Source: Rotaria socialis | Lineage: Eukaryota; Rotifera; Eurotatoria; Philodinida; Philodinidae | Length of the DNA: 64,000 nt | NCBI GenBank assembly: GCA_905331475.1 | Contig: CAJNYU010003776.1 | Location: forward strand, 248,001 to 312,000 | Direction: 5' to 3' | Shown: positions 11,243 through 24,018 of the stretch, piece by piece | Numbering within the stretch: the first letter of the stretch is position 1 | Layout: each line of letters starts with the position of its first letter | Made by a program: the position numbers and the translations under genes | Notes under the pieces: generated by a model | Seen by the model: the letters and a program-made list of their open reading frames with translations, nothing else | What the model was told of the DNA's origin: nothing | Database searches by the model: none

Positions 11243-14200
11243 TTTTCACACTTTCCAGGCAATAAGCTATCTTCAAAATAGATAAATTCCTAATGAGTCA
11301 ATTTAATTTTACAAAAATACATTTCTCAAGAGGACGTGCGCAATTTAAAGAGCTAATAAAAAATATAAGCTGTGTCACTGCACTTAAAGAGTAGGCATTC
11401 AGGGCATATCAGACATCATTAAGGATCGGATGCAGGTGCGTAGAGAGGGAGGGGGCGATATTGAAGATTATACAGGAGCGCGTACCTCAATCACAAACCC
11501 TTTTCAGATTCTTCGGATCCTGTAGATTTGTGTTCTCGATTCAAAATATTTGATGAAAAGAGAAGGACTATGGACAACGATTGTGCCTGCATACATTTCA
11601 AGAAGTAACATCAAATACTGAATTGATACAAATTGTCAGGACAAGATTGTAGCGTGCGTTTTTTTAGTTTGTTTTGGAAATTCTTACAAAATCTTATGAC
11701 ACTGGTAGTTTTCTGAATGTTATCGAACACTTATTTATATCCGTAGGCGTAAAATTACAGCAGCTATCATTTGCAGTTCATAAATATTTTTTCATATCCA
11801 TTGTTTAAAATTTTCTTCTTCAACTTAAAATGGCGGAAAATACTCTGTTCTTATTCCAAAGATCATTACGAATGCGATGCTAATGTTTTAAACAAGACAC
11901 GATAATATAAAAAGGCCAAGTTTTTGAAAATAAAACAAAAGAACGAGTTAATTAAATTCTACGCAAAGTATTACTTACCTTTTTTTCGCATTGTGCTCAT
12001 GTGCTTTACAAAAAAAATGGGATTTCAAACGAGAAACAGGGTGTGTGTGTGTTTAAAAGAAAGATAAATAAACGTAAAGCTCGACGAAGCGAGCTAACAA
12101 TGACTTCTTAGATGCAACGAAGTCGATACAAAACTAGACGCAATTAAAAACATAACCATAAACATTGCCAACAACTGTGCTGAAGTACTCTAGTTTCTCA
12201 GCTGTAAACAAGTTTAAATTTAAATGCAGTATTTGGCATTCACTTAAATGACAGAGAAAAACAACTACCGTTGAATCCAAGACAAGACACGGATATCAAG
12301 CTGAATAGACAATATTTAAACAACTATAAATAGAGATACTTACAAAGGCTTTTAACATAACATCTTATTTTTCTTACAATAATTTATTCAAAGCTGAACA
12401 AAACGTGTTTAGGACCATCAACATTTATTTCAATTTTTTTAAAGAATTTTTAATTGATATCCCGATGAGATACTTGATTAGGCAATCAACTGAGCACAAG
12501 TGACATTGAAATAAATAGAATAAGAGCCAAGAAACAATTTTCTTTTCTTTTCTCTGATGTTTGCCCTTCCTGGACAGTCATACGGGAAAACACGACAGTA
12601 CTGTTAATAACTAGACATCGCTAAAATCCTTTTAGGTAAAGTGTTGGCGCGAGTATTATGTGCTAATGAAGCGAAGATCTGCACGTATCCACACCCTCAT
12701 TAAGATAGGTTGATTAGATTTCTTTTCTTTTTTAGGGGTGCCAAATATATCAACAGAGTTAGTCTGATGAACATCAAACTGCACAAAACATAACTCCATC
12801 ATCAGCTGGTGCTGCTAACGTTGTATATTTTGGTGCTTATTTTTAATATAAATATGAAATTTGTTTCTTTGTCTCTGCTTAATTATATTGGAAAAATAAT
12901 GTCTGATCTTTAGGTTTCAATGATTGCTCTCACTAGCCGATTGAGCAATAGCATAAGTTATATTCTTACTGTTATTTCATTGGTGATGACACACATTCTT
13001 CGATTTCCGATGCTCAAACTGGTACTTCGCTCGACGACAGTTTTATTAAACTTGTTACTAACTTGTCTCTCTTTATTTTTATTCAACTTCGATCTTAGCC
13101 CGAAGATTTTATCTCTAAATCTAGTTCTTCACCTGTAAGATAAAATAAAAATAGACACGTTTTCTAGAAATGAATTTCTTAACAAAAGCCTTGCTGCACT
13201 TTTCACTCATATTTAGAATGCAACACTTGTTGAGTTCGACATCTGTGTCTGTCGCTATCAATCAAAAATATGGCTTTTAAATAAATGCTTGAATAACATT
13301 TTTTTTTCGAAAAATATCGTATTAATCGATGAAGGATGTGAATTCATCACATTAAAATTTGTAATAGATTAAATTACAGAAAATAACAATGATCTCCGGA
13401 AAATGTTTGAATTCGTTTTCATTATTAAAGTGAGAATTTCAACAATTCAAAACTCAATCATATATGCATAAATATAAGATTCACAGAACAAACAAAAAAT
13501 GATTTAGTTCAGGGTGTAACACAACGCTTTAACAATTGATAGCGATCATCGTATAAAACATTTTTAGCTAATGAAAAGTCGAACGTTTCAACACATTGTG
13601 CGAAACTGCAAATTTTTAAAGACAATCATCTTAATACATGAAAGTGGCGGAAAATACGCTGATCGATGTATTTTATTTAGAGTCTTGTGTCTTTTGTTCT
13701 GATAATATGGATATGATTTTTCTTCGAAGGTTGCTCCACATCCATCGTGAAAATATTTTCATGGCACTTCTTAAGTATGATCTATTAGATTGGCCATGAT
13801 CAAAATAGTTTAATTGATGCGTAGCTTTGAACGACTTGACACAACATACGAATGATAAAAAAATGACTTCCATTTAATCTTGTGTAAAGCCAAAATAGAA
13901 TTAGAACACATGAGATATTTTTCTTTTCTCTCTAGCCTTGATTATTGAGATGACAAATCCGTAGAGATACTTTGATTGTACTAGAATTACGTACTATTAG
14001 TTATATTGAACATGAATCGATTATTTTTCTCGTTCTTCCAAATGTGACTCGTTCATAAAATGACATTTTCATCTATGATTCTTCCATTACAGTTGTAACT
14101 TAGAATAAACTAAAAGATATAAAAAATGATTTACTTAGCCATGAGAATCTTAGGAAATTTCAATCATGAACTTTTCCATAAAATAAACAAAAAAAAAGAC

Positions 14201-14752
14201 TAAGAATTACTACTAGATTCAGTAAATGCGAATTTACTTGGCTATCACGAAATAACAGAGGAAACAATCGCTGAGACAAGACATTGTATGACTGAAAATG
14301 CATGAGTTTTTTTATTATCATCAGACAAACACCCGGTAGGCTCTTTCTACACAAGAATAATCAATTACTTAGCAAATATTATGTTCTATCTAGACCTCGG
14401 GTACCTCCAGCTTATGAAATCAGATCAGAAATAACATATATCTTTCGAATATTCGAAGAATAAAGTGCAAGTTACATTCGATCTGTATACTTCTCAATAT
14501 TATTCACTTTCACATTTTTTTTCTAGTTTGACTTTGAGATTTCGAATGATGTCTTGAAATATATTGAGTAAATCATAGATTCGTTTTCGTTCCTTATTTA
14601 GGTTCGCCAGAGAAAAAAATATTCAGTCTCTTTTTTCTCTTATATTTGTTCTTGCTTTCGTGTATCGTAGTTTTTTTCAACACGATACATAAACGTTGTG
14701 CCGGAGCAGATCATTATTTTTGGTTCGTCAAGTATTTGTGTTTTTTCAGATC
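11243..14752. other. 3.5 kb without a supported gene
   Basis: AT-rich. There are scattered frames of 60-70 codons (for example minus 13673-13873 and plus 12920-13138) but no family match, splice consistency or conserved motif. A CCACACCCTC patch at 12690-12698 belongs to the TGTGGG-type motif set. The right end is the promoter side of the hydrolase gene at 14753. Confidence 0.4.
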
Positions 14753-15709
14753 ATGTCTTTAGCTGTGCGTGCTCGAAGTCCAAATACAGTGCGAAAGCTG
14801 AATAAAAATAAACTCTATTTGCTTGGTCCTCGTTTTTGGCATGTTCGAGGTCATTTTAAGGTTTTAAAAGTGGTCGATATCGAAGCACAAATGTCAATAG
14901 TGCAATTAAGCAACGGGAAATTTCTTATCATCGATACAATTAATATGAATGATCGTCTTCGGCAAGAAATTGATAATTTAACAAGTAATGGAGACAACAT
15001 TGAAGCTGTTATCGGTGTACATCCATTTCATACATTATCGTTTCCATCGTTTTATCAAGCCTATCCAAAAGCAGCTTATTACGGTACACCAAGGCATCTA
15101 CGGCGATTAACCGGAATTCCATGGGCTGGAGATCTGAACGATAGTAGTGTTAGAAAACAATGGGAACCAGACGTTGAAATGCGTATTCCAGCAGGTTTTT
15201 TTCGTAGAAACAAATATTATTGGTAAACGAAATAAGCTGCTGTTTTGATTATTTTAGGAGCTGAATTTATTAATCCTCAGCCTGAGTCAACAAATCATTT
15301 TATAAGTGTTTTTGTTTATCATTCAGCATCTCAAACTCTTCATGTTGATGATACAATCATGTATACTGAAAAGCCAGGATTTTTACTTCGATTAATGGGT
15401 TGTAGAGATGGCGCAATTGCATTTCATCCAGCCATCAAAACTTTCGGTCTACAGCAAACACGTGAAGCACCCTATTTATTTCGTGATTGGCTATGTCATG
15501 TAATATGTGATTGGCCTTTCGAAAATATGTGCTGTGCACATATGGGTGTTAAAATCGGTGGAGCCTATCTTGATGTTGTTAAATTACTGAAAAATACTGA
15601 ACCATTATTTGTTAAAATGAGTGAACAAAATAAGATGCGATATTTCGACGTAACAGAAACATCTGATTATCATACGAATACGAATATTAATGGTAATGAA
15701 TGTGGATAA
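14753..15709 (+). CDS. metallo-beta-lactamase-fold (DUF4336-like) protein
   Basis: Two exons, 14753-15194 and 15258-15709, flank a 63-bp GT-AG intron. The split codon GCA-G/GA restores AGAEF, and the joined frame is 297 residues ending TAA. The first ATG follows a good acceptor (TTTTTTCAG, ending 14749), so an upstream 5' exon is likely. Visible motifs are GPRFWHVRGHF near the start, VHPFHTLSF (metal-ligand-loop equivalent of HxHxDH), HVDDTIMY and CCAHMGVKIGG, in the order expected for the metallo-hydrolase fold. The metal site is atypical (HPFH), so catalysis is unproven. Substrate unknown. No signal peptide. The gene looks intact. Confidence 0.75.
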
Positions 15710-15866
15710 TTCGACGGATTTCTTTTTTTTTGTTTGTTTTTCAATACAGCTTTGGTTTATGTCGTATTTTTTATAATAGGAGTAAATATTTATGTTTGAC
15801 TCAGAGAAATACAACTAAAAGAGTATGGTCATAAATAAGCAACGGACGAAGTAATTATATTTAAAT

Positions 15867-16338
15867 TTAAGAACGGTTTTGTGTAGAGATGAACGTTGAA
15901 ATAGAACAAATACGAGTGATTGAGACTAAAAAGCTAAAGGAAATCAAAATAATAACTAAAGAATTGAAATAATCATCAAATGTAATGTTAATTTTCCTCT
16001 TTGATCGCCATATTAACGTTCGTCTCATTTTCTTTGCTTGAAATAAAGTACGAAGAACTGAACTGATATTTGCAAACGGTATTAAAAGTGATGGTAGTAA
16101 TGCATACAAAATAAAATACTGAAATGTAGGTTACACAGGTTGTTGTGTTCGAACCCAACGTGAGTGAAATATAAAAATATGCCGCTCGATTGAAGTCCAT
16201 GTCATCAATGATACATTGGTTGTTTGTAGACAGAAAATCTACCAAATCCAAAATAAACAAAAATCCTTCGTACCTGGTTGAGCATAGCCTACGCGAAGAT
16301 ATTGTAGCGCTATTGGTAAGTTCCTGTATCACCTTCAC
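15867..16338 (-). pseudogene. 7TM receptor remnant (TM4-TM6)
   Basis: A minus-strand frame from 16338 covers a TM4/extracellular-loop-2-like region (LCSTRYEGFLFILDLVDF, then CIID) and ISVFYF. It then has to shift by one base near 16105 to continue as ALLPSLLIPFANI, QAKKMRRTL and RSKRKINITF, the typical TM5-loop 3-TM6 junction of rhodopsin-like receptors. TM1-3 and TM7 are absent on both sides. The lesion sits in a T-rich run. This is a truncated and frameshifted copy, not a functional receptor. Confidence 0.65.
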
Positions 16339-16912
16339 TTTTATTCATTCTTATATCTAATGAGTTGTTCTATTTAGAATGATAATGATTTTTATAAACG
16401 TTCTTTTTCTACAGAATGGCTCTTATTTTTCTTTTTGTCTCGATTATAATTATCCGTGCATGATCATATTAATTGTAGATGTTCACTGTTATCATCCGTA
16501 AAACACAATGAAGATGGTATTCTACTTCCGCATGTCGATTAGGTACCTATTTCAATTAAAAGTTTTGCCCTACATGAGAAGAATTCATTCACATTAAATC
16601 TTCATATGTTCAGACAACTTGACAAGAAAAATAATTAAACTAATTCAATAGAAACGAGAACATTACACTAGATGCAGCGAAACCCACTATTCTATGCGTA
16701 AAAGAAACTGTATAGTAAATAACTTAAGAGTTGCTTATTTCCTACTCTCTTTTTTCTTGAAGATCAACAAGAGAGACTTCGTGTCAGATGGCAACAAAAT
16801 TCGCAATTGTTTCCTCGCCAGAGACGATAGTGAAGGTACTATACCGATTCTAGATCGTACCTACACCCTCAAGTAACGTGCACATTGACAGCTTCCAGTA
16901 CTTATGTTGGCT

Positions 16913-17770
16913 TTAAGTTTGTCTATATTTCACGTGAAAATGAAAAGGAAAAAACTGCATTATAATAAATGAAAAACAAAATAAAGAAGCAAAGAATTCC
17001 AAAATGCCGCTGATTTGTAAGTACAATGATTTTAATGTTACATAATAAAGCCATTCAGTTGCTACAGAAGCGGTTACAATACTAACAAGCATGTATAAGC
17101 ATAGTTTTATCCATATAGAACGTAACTTATGATATGATTGATAGAAGAAATCAAATAGAATAACGAAGCTAATATTTGTTGATGTCGTTCGAACGATGTT
17201 TTCGCTGAAAAATATTGGTATCAACGTTGCTAGAATAGTTTCTAAGCGTGAAACAACACTAAAAAATTGTCGTTGGTGTACTTTAATATGTAATCGAACA
17301 TGTGGATTGAAATGGAAACGAGGATGAAATATTTGTCTAAAACACCAGCCATAGTTCTCGTGAGTTTTATGAAGAGCCATCATTTTGCATATCCAAACAA
17401 TGAAGATAAACAAGAAATCTATTATTATAAATCCTACGTATCTGATCAGGTGCACGCGATGATTTTCTCGTAAATTATAATATGCATACAGGACATCACC
17501 TGTAGTCACCATTAACCAAATGAGAACTTGATATACGGTCGTAGCTAACTTAGATTGAATTGTAACGGAATAGTGTAGAAAATAAAATATAAATAACATC
17601 GAGGAAAGTATACCAGATGTTGTACTATTGATAATAAGAAAACTGTAGGCATCGTAGATATAAGCGCCAAGAGCCAACAACGGCATTATAAGCATCAAAT
17701 AATAGAAAAATGAATCATCATCATCATCATCATCATCATCACGATCCGTTTCAATATTTACTGTTGACAT
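16913..17770 (-). CDS. polytopic membrane protein, about seven to eight TM helices
   Basis: A single uninterrupted frame of 285 residues starts from the ATG at 17770; a longer frame would need a GTG start. After a short head there is a run of nine Asp encoded by a GAT microsatellite, then hydrophobic helices near residues 20-45, 52-72, 76-98, 105-130, 168-190 and 200-245 (two), and one near the C-terminus (FASLFCFSFIIMQFF). A hydrophilic loop with many His/Arg (RFHFNPHVRLHIKVHQRQFF) separates the halves. I recognise no family signature such as a DRY or NPxxY motif. The gene lies between two 7TM receptor genes on the same strand, but homology to them is not visible. Function unknown. Confidence 0.6.
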   Translation of the reverse strand: MSTVNIETDRDDDDDDDDDSFFYYLMLIMPLLALGAYIYDAYSFLIINSTTSGILSSMLFIFYFLHYSVTIQSKLATTVYQVLIWLMVTTGDVLYAYYNLRENHRVHLIRYVGFIIIDFLFIFIVWICKMMALHKTHENYGWCFRQIFHPRFHFNPHVRLHIKVHQRQFFSVVSRLETILATLIPIFFSENIVRTTSTNISFVILFDFFYQSYHKLRSIWIKLCLYMLVSIVTASVATEWLYYVTLKSLYLQISGILEFFASLFCFSFIIMQFFPFHFHVKYRQT

Positions 17771-19384
17771 GGCTAACGTAACATCTCGCACAGAAAAGAG
17801 AGATAAGCTGATGCTAAAAGAGAAAAGTCACTTTTAGCAAAAATCTGTTTACTGTGAATACATCAAGGGAAGTGGAATATTCATTTAGTATTTTTTCCGT
17901 GTTGTACTTTAACCTTTCAGTAATGTGTTACAAAACAACAATCCTTTATTGTGTACAAGAAACATGCACCTCATGGTCAAGAAATTTATTTAGGAGCAAT
18001 TGCAACAACTTACCTTTTTTTATTATTTTTCTTATGTCTTACTCTTCTACAGAAGATTTCACGTTTAAAAAAATCAATGAATTAATTATATTTTTAGTAC
18101 TAGAAATCTTTTTTGAACTCCCTGTTTTTATCTATCAAGAGTCAAGCACGTCGCGTTGTGAAATAAATACCATTCTGCTTCAGTGTTGATTAAAAACTTG
18201 TTATCGTATGGTGATGATTTATGGATATTGATAACAAGAATATTTTGTATATTAGATGACATTCTCATATATATGTTTTTCACAAATAAATAATGCTGAA
18301 AAACTAATTTAGGTAGCACGTCTAACTGATAAAAGTACTTTTCAGTAGACAACTAGATTACTACTAGCATGTGTCCCTCGTTTAGCTCATAATTATCATT
18401 TTACTAATCCATGAGACCTTTCTTTCTGAGATACTTAACTTATAATCAATGATTTCACGTCAGATTTATATTTGACTTAGGATATATTGCATGGAACTGA
18501 CGCACATAGATCGACTGATATTTACACTCAATAAATCAGTCTAGAACTGTTTTAATAATATCAAAATTAATGATCGTGTTTGAAGTAGAAGCATTGATGA
18601 AATATAGAGTTATTTAGCCACATTGTTTCCTGCCACCCATGTTCACTGTAGATATCAAAGATTGAAAATCAATTTCATCTATTGGTTCAAATAATTTCGA
18701 TGAGTTGTGATACTAATGTTGAAGTTGGCTACTGATGAATTCTTAGTGAACATTGAGAAATTATCATCGTTACAAAGTAATTGATCGTATAATTAAATTT
18801 TAGTATGCTCTACTACAGTGTTAGAGAATGGAATGATCATGAAGATCTACTGATATTTTCATTACTATTGAGTAGTCATCGTACAGTTTAACTGCACCTG
18901 ATTTTTACTATTTCATTTATTCATTCAAAAAGACTAATGTAAAGTGGTGGACATAATTTTACGATATTTTTGTTACTTGAGGGTGTGTGTGGAATTACTA
19001 CTGACCCACACCCATACCTTCAAGAGCTACTTCATTGTTGTTGTTAACTAGATCAGCGATGCCTAAGAATTTAGATATGTTATTTTTATTCTATGATTGC
19101 GCCATACCTACTCCCGAAAAATCACAAATCCATTTTTTTATGCAGTCGACATGGGGATAAATGCGTTCCAACGCATTTCTAGTAAAAACAATGTATTATA
19201 TTTCGCTGAAATTTCGTTGTGACTCATTTTTTTCCCTATGCCAATTTTGTCATTCAGCATTTCATAGTACTACCTAATTTGCCCAATTTTCTCTGGTAAA
19301 GAATTAGGTAATAAAAAGGAGATGTTTTGTGCGATGGGAAAATGTGTCTTCTAATATCGCTTCATAGGATAGTTTAGTAATAGT
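17771..19384. other. intergenic with a TGTGGG-type hairpin
   Basis: No convincing exon. The frame at 17854-18189 begins at a non-ATG codon and shows no motif. Confidence 0.4.
18976..19024. repeat. TGTGGG-type hairpin element
   Basis: CTTGAGGGTGTGTGTGG, a 13-base AT-rich spacer, then CCCACACCCATACCTTCAAG. The two ends are imperfect reverse complements. The same architecture recurs at several other intergenic places in the window. Confidence 0.6.
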
Positions 19385-20347
19385 TCATTGATGATCACAT
19401 TTTCCACACGTGATACGACGAATAAATTCCAGGCGAAATAGACGACTTGTTAGACAATGAAAATAGAAATTCAGGGCGAAATGTGAAGAATTAAGCAGAC
19501 CAAGCATTCGATGAATAAAAGTATAATACTGTGTATACTGATCGTAATTTGCATACTTTATTATTACTTGTCCCATCAAAATGTCATACAGTGAAAACGG
19601 GAGTGTTGTCAAGAGAAATACTGCAACCGAAGATGACATCATCATTATCATCTGCCGTTCCATAACCAATCTTCTGGTTGATATTGCTTGCTGTGCTTGT
19701 CGTAGGCTGTAAATAATTGTGACGTTTGCTATAATCATCACTACAGCAGGTAGAAAGCAATAGACAAACAAATCAGTAATTGATCGTATCTTTGTCATGA
19801 AGAAGTAATACGTTGGATAATCACGGTTACGTGGGCCACAGTGAATGATCGTCCCATTAATTTTTTCGCCAATAGCAGGCGAGAACCAATGACCATGAAG
19901 TGCGCATAACATGATAAAAATTAATACTACGAATAAAAGAGCTTTCTTTGGGGTACAAATTGATTTTGATTTTGTCGGCATTTGCACTTTTAAGAAGCGA
20001 TCTAAATTTAGGGCAGCCAAACACCAAGAAGATGTGTATCCAAAAACAAAAGAAAAAAAGTACCAAAACCGACAACCGATAAGAGAATAGTATTCTAATT
20101 CTATGTTGAAAGCAGCTTTCAAGAAATCCCACCAGGAAGTGATCAAATAGAGAATATCACTGATGGACAACAGAAGTAAAAGTATAGCACACGATAGCTG
20201 TCTCATTTCAGTTGAAGAAAATGTGATCACTGAGAATATATTGCCCATGAACCCAAATGCATAAATTATCGATAGAACAATAGTACTTATACGATTACCC
20301 AAATTAAGATAATGAAAATCTTCCAATAACGTTGCATTGCCATCCAT
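19385..20347 (-). CDS. class A-like G-protein-coupled receptor, intact
   Basis: An uninterrupted 320-residue frame runs from the ATG at 20347 (a longer reading needs GTG) to the stop at 19385. Seven hydrophobic helices are visible. TM1 has GFMGNIFSVITF (conserved GN); TM2 LLLSISDILYL (LSxSD); a loop Cys before TM3 (GCRFW) pairs with HCGP in loop 2; TM3 ends NLDRFLKVQ (DRY variant); TM6 TLPFSLYDIL; TM7 HFALNFYFHCLTS, a variant of NPxxY followed by the LFRLEF helix 8. N-glycosylation site NAT lies at the extracellular head. This is a plasma-membrane receptor signalling through G proteins; the FMRFamide-receptor-like rotifer group is the likeliest, ligand unknown. It is the only clearly intact receptor among four 7TM loci here. 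Confidence 0.85.
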   Translation of the reverse strand: MDGNATLLEDFHYLNLGNRISTIVLSIIYAFGFMGNIFSVITFSSTEMRQLSCAILLLLLSISDILYLITSWWDFLKAAFNIELEYYSLIGCRFWYFFSFVFGYTSSWCLAALNLDRFLKVQMPTKSKSICTPKKALLFVVLIFIMLCALHGHWFSPAIGEKINGTIIHCGPRNRDYPTYYFFMTKIRSITDLFVYCFLPAVVMIIANVTIIYSLRQAQQAISTRRLVMERQMIMMMSSSVAVFLLTTLPFSLYDILMGQVIIKYANYDQYTQYYTFIHRMLGLLNSSHFALNFYFHCLTSRLFRLEFIRRITCGKCDHQ

Positions 20348-21306
20348 TTTGTTTCTGTAAGAGATGAAACAAGAATCCGTGAAAGATTCCACTGAAGATA
20401 CCCTAAAAACTATTCGTTACTAGCATTCTTAGGACGTCGAATTGCTACTCATATATTGTTGCTGTCCATTACAAATGAAGTTAATGGGTAAATCGACTCT
20501 GAGTCGAAAAGTTTTTGCTAAACTGTATAAAAAAAAGTTCCGTGTCAAGACAACTGTAAAACATGAAATCACTTTTTTTGTGCAATATTTTGCTTTCTTT
20601 TATACATAGTTCTCTCCTTCAATAAGTATTATATATAGACAGAAGAAAATGCGTTGAAACTGAAATTTGAACATTATTGACATTCCAAGATATTTCTATC
20701 GTTATTGAGACCTTCTGCTAGTTTCAATGGTGGAGAATATCTCTAAGTATCTCTTCTTTTAAACAAAGTAAAACTGCGACAAATAGCGACTCAACTTAAG
20801 AAGATCTAAATATATCATTAAAGATCATTTACCATAATCAATCAAACCTCAAAGCTATGAAAAAATCTTTCAAAGAGATATTTTATAATAGAAAATAAAT
20901 TCTTTACCTCTATCGACCTGATCAATAAGAAAAGCAATGTGATTTTCTCAATGGTAGACAGCACTGGAAACAAATATACTGTTGTTGCTCTATAGTTATT
21001 CAAAAAATATTTGCTACCATGTAAGTCGACCATGTATACATTCAGTCTCTATGTCTATACTTATCAAACTGATTATACACACTTGTCAACTCCGATAACT
21101 ATTCAGAAAACTACTTTCATAACATTTGCTTTAATAAATATCCGACAATCTATCTAACTGAATGTGCAATCGTCTAGTCACGTAGATAACTGTTAAAAAC
21201 ACAATTGACTAGCAAATACAATGTCACAATAGAATCATATTATTCAAGTAAACACGTCAATGTCAGTCTACATAAAAATCCAGAAAATGTAATAAGTTAA
21301 TAAAAC

Positions 21307-21613
21307 AGCAGTACCCTTTTTGACTGCAACAGCCAACGGTGAACAATTTAGCTTTTTCTATTTCAATCAAGTCATGGATCGTCAGAAACGTTTGTTAATA
21401 GAACAAAAAAATAACTCAACATTTTCCTTTTCTGGTAAAACTACACAGACGAAATTTGATTCAGGATACAGTGCGTATATTATTTTCCTCAACATAACAT
21501 TCGCCTCTGATAACAATCCGTTCGTTTTATGGAATGAGACGTCTCAACAGAGTATGAACAAACTGATGATGCCATTCAGCGGCATGTATTCATTGAAAAA
21601 CCTTCTTTCTTAA
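21307..21613 (+). CDS. possible unassigned exon
   Basis: The frame is open from an AAACAG acceptor-like site to the stop at 21611-21613, about 100 codons with balanced composition (QFSFFYFNQVMDRQKRLL early, MMPFSGMYSLKN late). There is no ATG near its start, no upstream exon that I can pair with it, and no family that I recognise. It could be the terminal exon of a plus-strand gene or chance. Confidence 0.25.
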
Positions 21614-22040
21614 GAGTACAAAAACATATGCATTTAGCGAAACCTGTCTTGGTTTCGAATAAAAAAATATTTTCATTGTAAAAACAGTTCTTTGATTGCA
21701 TTGGGAAGCTGACTTTTAAATCGAAACGACGGCAGCAATCGGCAGTGCACTGTATCATCTAAGACAAGGGATAACCAACCACGGTTTTTCTTATAAAATT
21801 TCTCGGCTATTGACAGCAGACACACTCTGTCTTAGAGCACCTTTAGCATCAATGAATAATATTTGAAATAGAATGAAAAGTGAGTATCGATCAGTGCTGG
21901 AAGAACAACTATGTAACACATTAATTGTTTGATCATCTAATTGTAATTCTTCGGTGTCTAGTTTTAATCGTTGATAAAATTGTTTTAATGTATTTGGTTA
22001 TCGAATACCCAATATTCGTGGACTTACAACCAAATCCAAA

Positions 22041-22085
22041 AAGGATGTGGGTTAGTAGAAAACTCTTTAGATCACCCACACCATG
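22041..22085. repeat. TGTGGG-type hairpin element
   Basis: GGATGTGGGTT and ATCACCCACACC arms are separated by about 20 AT-rich bases, the same layout as the hairpin at 18976. Confidence 0.5.
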
Positions 22086-23369
22086 ATAGATCTCGAAATT
22101 CTCTATCGGATAATACATAAATAAGAGTGGACCGACATTGTTGCCTAAGCTATTCGCGGCAAATATCATCGTTGGTATTCACCTTTACTAGATGTTTTTG
22201 TATGATATAATCGCAGTGACAAGTTGAATTCAGTATCTTTTCTCATGTATTGACATACCGTCCGAGAGCGCGGGAAAAGTACTACGATTTGTCCTGTAAA
22301 TTGAGATCATTATGAACTAAAAGAACTGAAATATTTCATTAAAATGTTTTGCCCCGAAAAGAAAATACAGCTGATTTTAGTGTAATAGAAAAATTAATCC
22401 AGATGAAGTCTAGATTTGATATAATGATTAAATGTAGCTTAAAATGTTAATGGAGATGAAAAACTGGCACAAAGAAAAGAAAACAGCCGTGTTTTGGAAA
22501 GGGGCCAATTTCGGCTGTTAATGTCCCCCGTCCTTTTCGTATCTATATTTCATTCTATTTCTTTCAGATCCAGTTCAACATAAGTTTGGCTTTTCAGTCA
22601 ACGACATGTCGGCCATTTGGCCTCCCATTCACTACTCAATATTGAGCAAACGTAGAAATCAACACAACAGGCTTTACGCTAAATAAAATATAGGTAAAAT
22701 ATAAAATTGATCATTCTACTTCAGTATAGTAAGTTCTCTCTTTTGCATGGTTCATAGATGCATCAAATGATGTCCTTGCAATATCACATTCACAATCGAC
22801 AGCATTGTGGTGATTATGAATTCGATTCAAACAGACAACAGTTTTTTTTGTAGACTTCAGTTGATTTGGATGAAAATATTCCATATGTATATATCACATA
22901 TTTGTCCCACGAGAGTACGTTTATGAATTGAAAGCTATCGCATTTATTCGTCATCCTATTTTATTGCATTGTTAGTTTTAGTTGTACGCATCGTCTTTTT
23001 ATTTATACTTCTGTGTGATGAAAACAGGATAGCCTATGATATAAGTGGTTCAGCAACATTTGTTTATTACTAATAAGTGAGGAAAAAAAATAGTAACTAA
23101 AGTTATAGAGCTGACTCGCGAGCCCTTGAAAAATCACTGATGGATTGCGATCTTTTGGTGGAAATCGGTAAATATCGCCAGTCAAAAGAATTAATCGCGA
23201 TAAAATCGTCAATTTTTAAGTGATTTTTACGACATGGGATGCCTTATCGCAATTTTCAAAAAGAAACATGATAGTTTTATTTTATCTATATTTATCATAA
23301 CTAAAATTTCTTATAATTTATATTTAAAATAAATATAAATTACTGAAAATTAATATTTATTTTAAAGTA

Positions 23370-23390
23370 ACAGGAAGGATACCTCTAATC
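23370..23390 (+). repeat. 21-bp exact direct repeat, copy 1
   Basis: ACAGGAAGGATACCTCTAAT plus C recurs exactly at 25194-25214. The two copies bracket the RING/TRAF-like gene. A 21-bp identity is not expected by chance in 64 kb. Confidence 0.7.
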
Positions 23391-24018
23391 CCAAGTCGCA
23401 TCTCACTTCAGTTTTTATTTATTTAAAACTAGTAACAGATAAAACACTATCTTATGAGCGTTTATTTTACTTCTCTTTCTCGTATGGGTCAATAAATATC
23501 TTTTATCTGGCATTTATTTGCAACGAAATAAAGTATGAATCAGTTTTTTAATGCATTTAAGTAAACAGTAGTAAGATATTACGTACATTTGTACATAAGA
23601 AGATTGCTTAATATGAAGGAGAACTAGATAAAATTTTGTTTATTCATCATAAGATCCGAAAATTCATAGACGTCTCCGTCAAGGATCAGTTTGTAAGATT
23701 ATTATTCTTTGAAAAAAGAGCAGACGATGTAAGAAAACGGTTGACTTCATTTGATATCAAAGAACAAGCTCTTTGAATTCTTCATTGCAGCTAAAGCAAA
23801 TATACATTGTTTTGTGTTATTTTCATAAATCTTTACATAGTAAATCATGTTGGAAAATTCTTGATGAGTAACATAAGTGATGTGTTCTCTTCTGTATCAA
23901 CAAAGCGATATCACGGTGAGAAAAAATAATAAGAGAAACGATTAGTAATATTTTATACGCAGTTTTAGTTGCATCATACAAAGTTACTAGTTTCCATCCT
24001 ATATTGTTCTGCTTCTAA

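Larger units (their letters stand above)
20348..24018. other. 3.7 kb with little recognisable coding content
   Basis: One possible exon (21307-21613, listed separately) and a TGTGGG-type hairpin at 22041-22085. AT-rich palindromic sequence occurs around 23300-23365. No other gene seen. Confidence 0.4.

Noticed and set aside
19857-20132. Minus-strand 91-codon frame
   Set aside because: Out-of-frame shadow within the intact GPCR.
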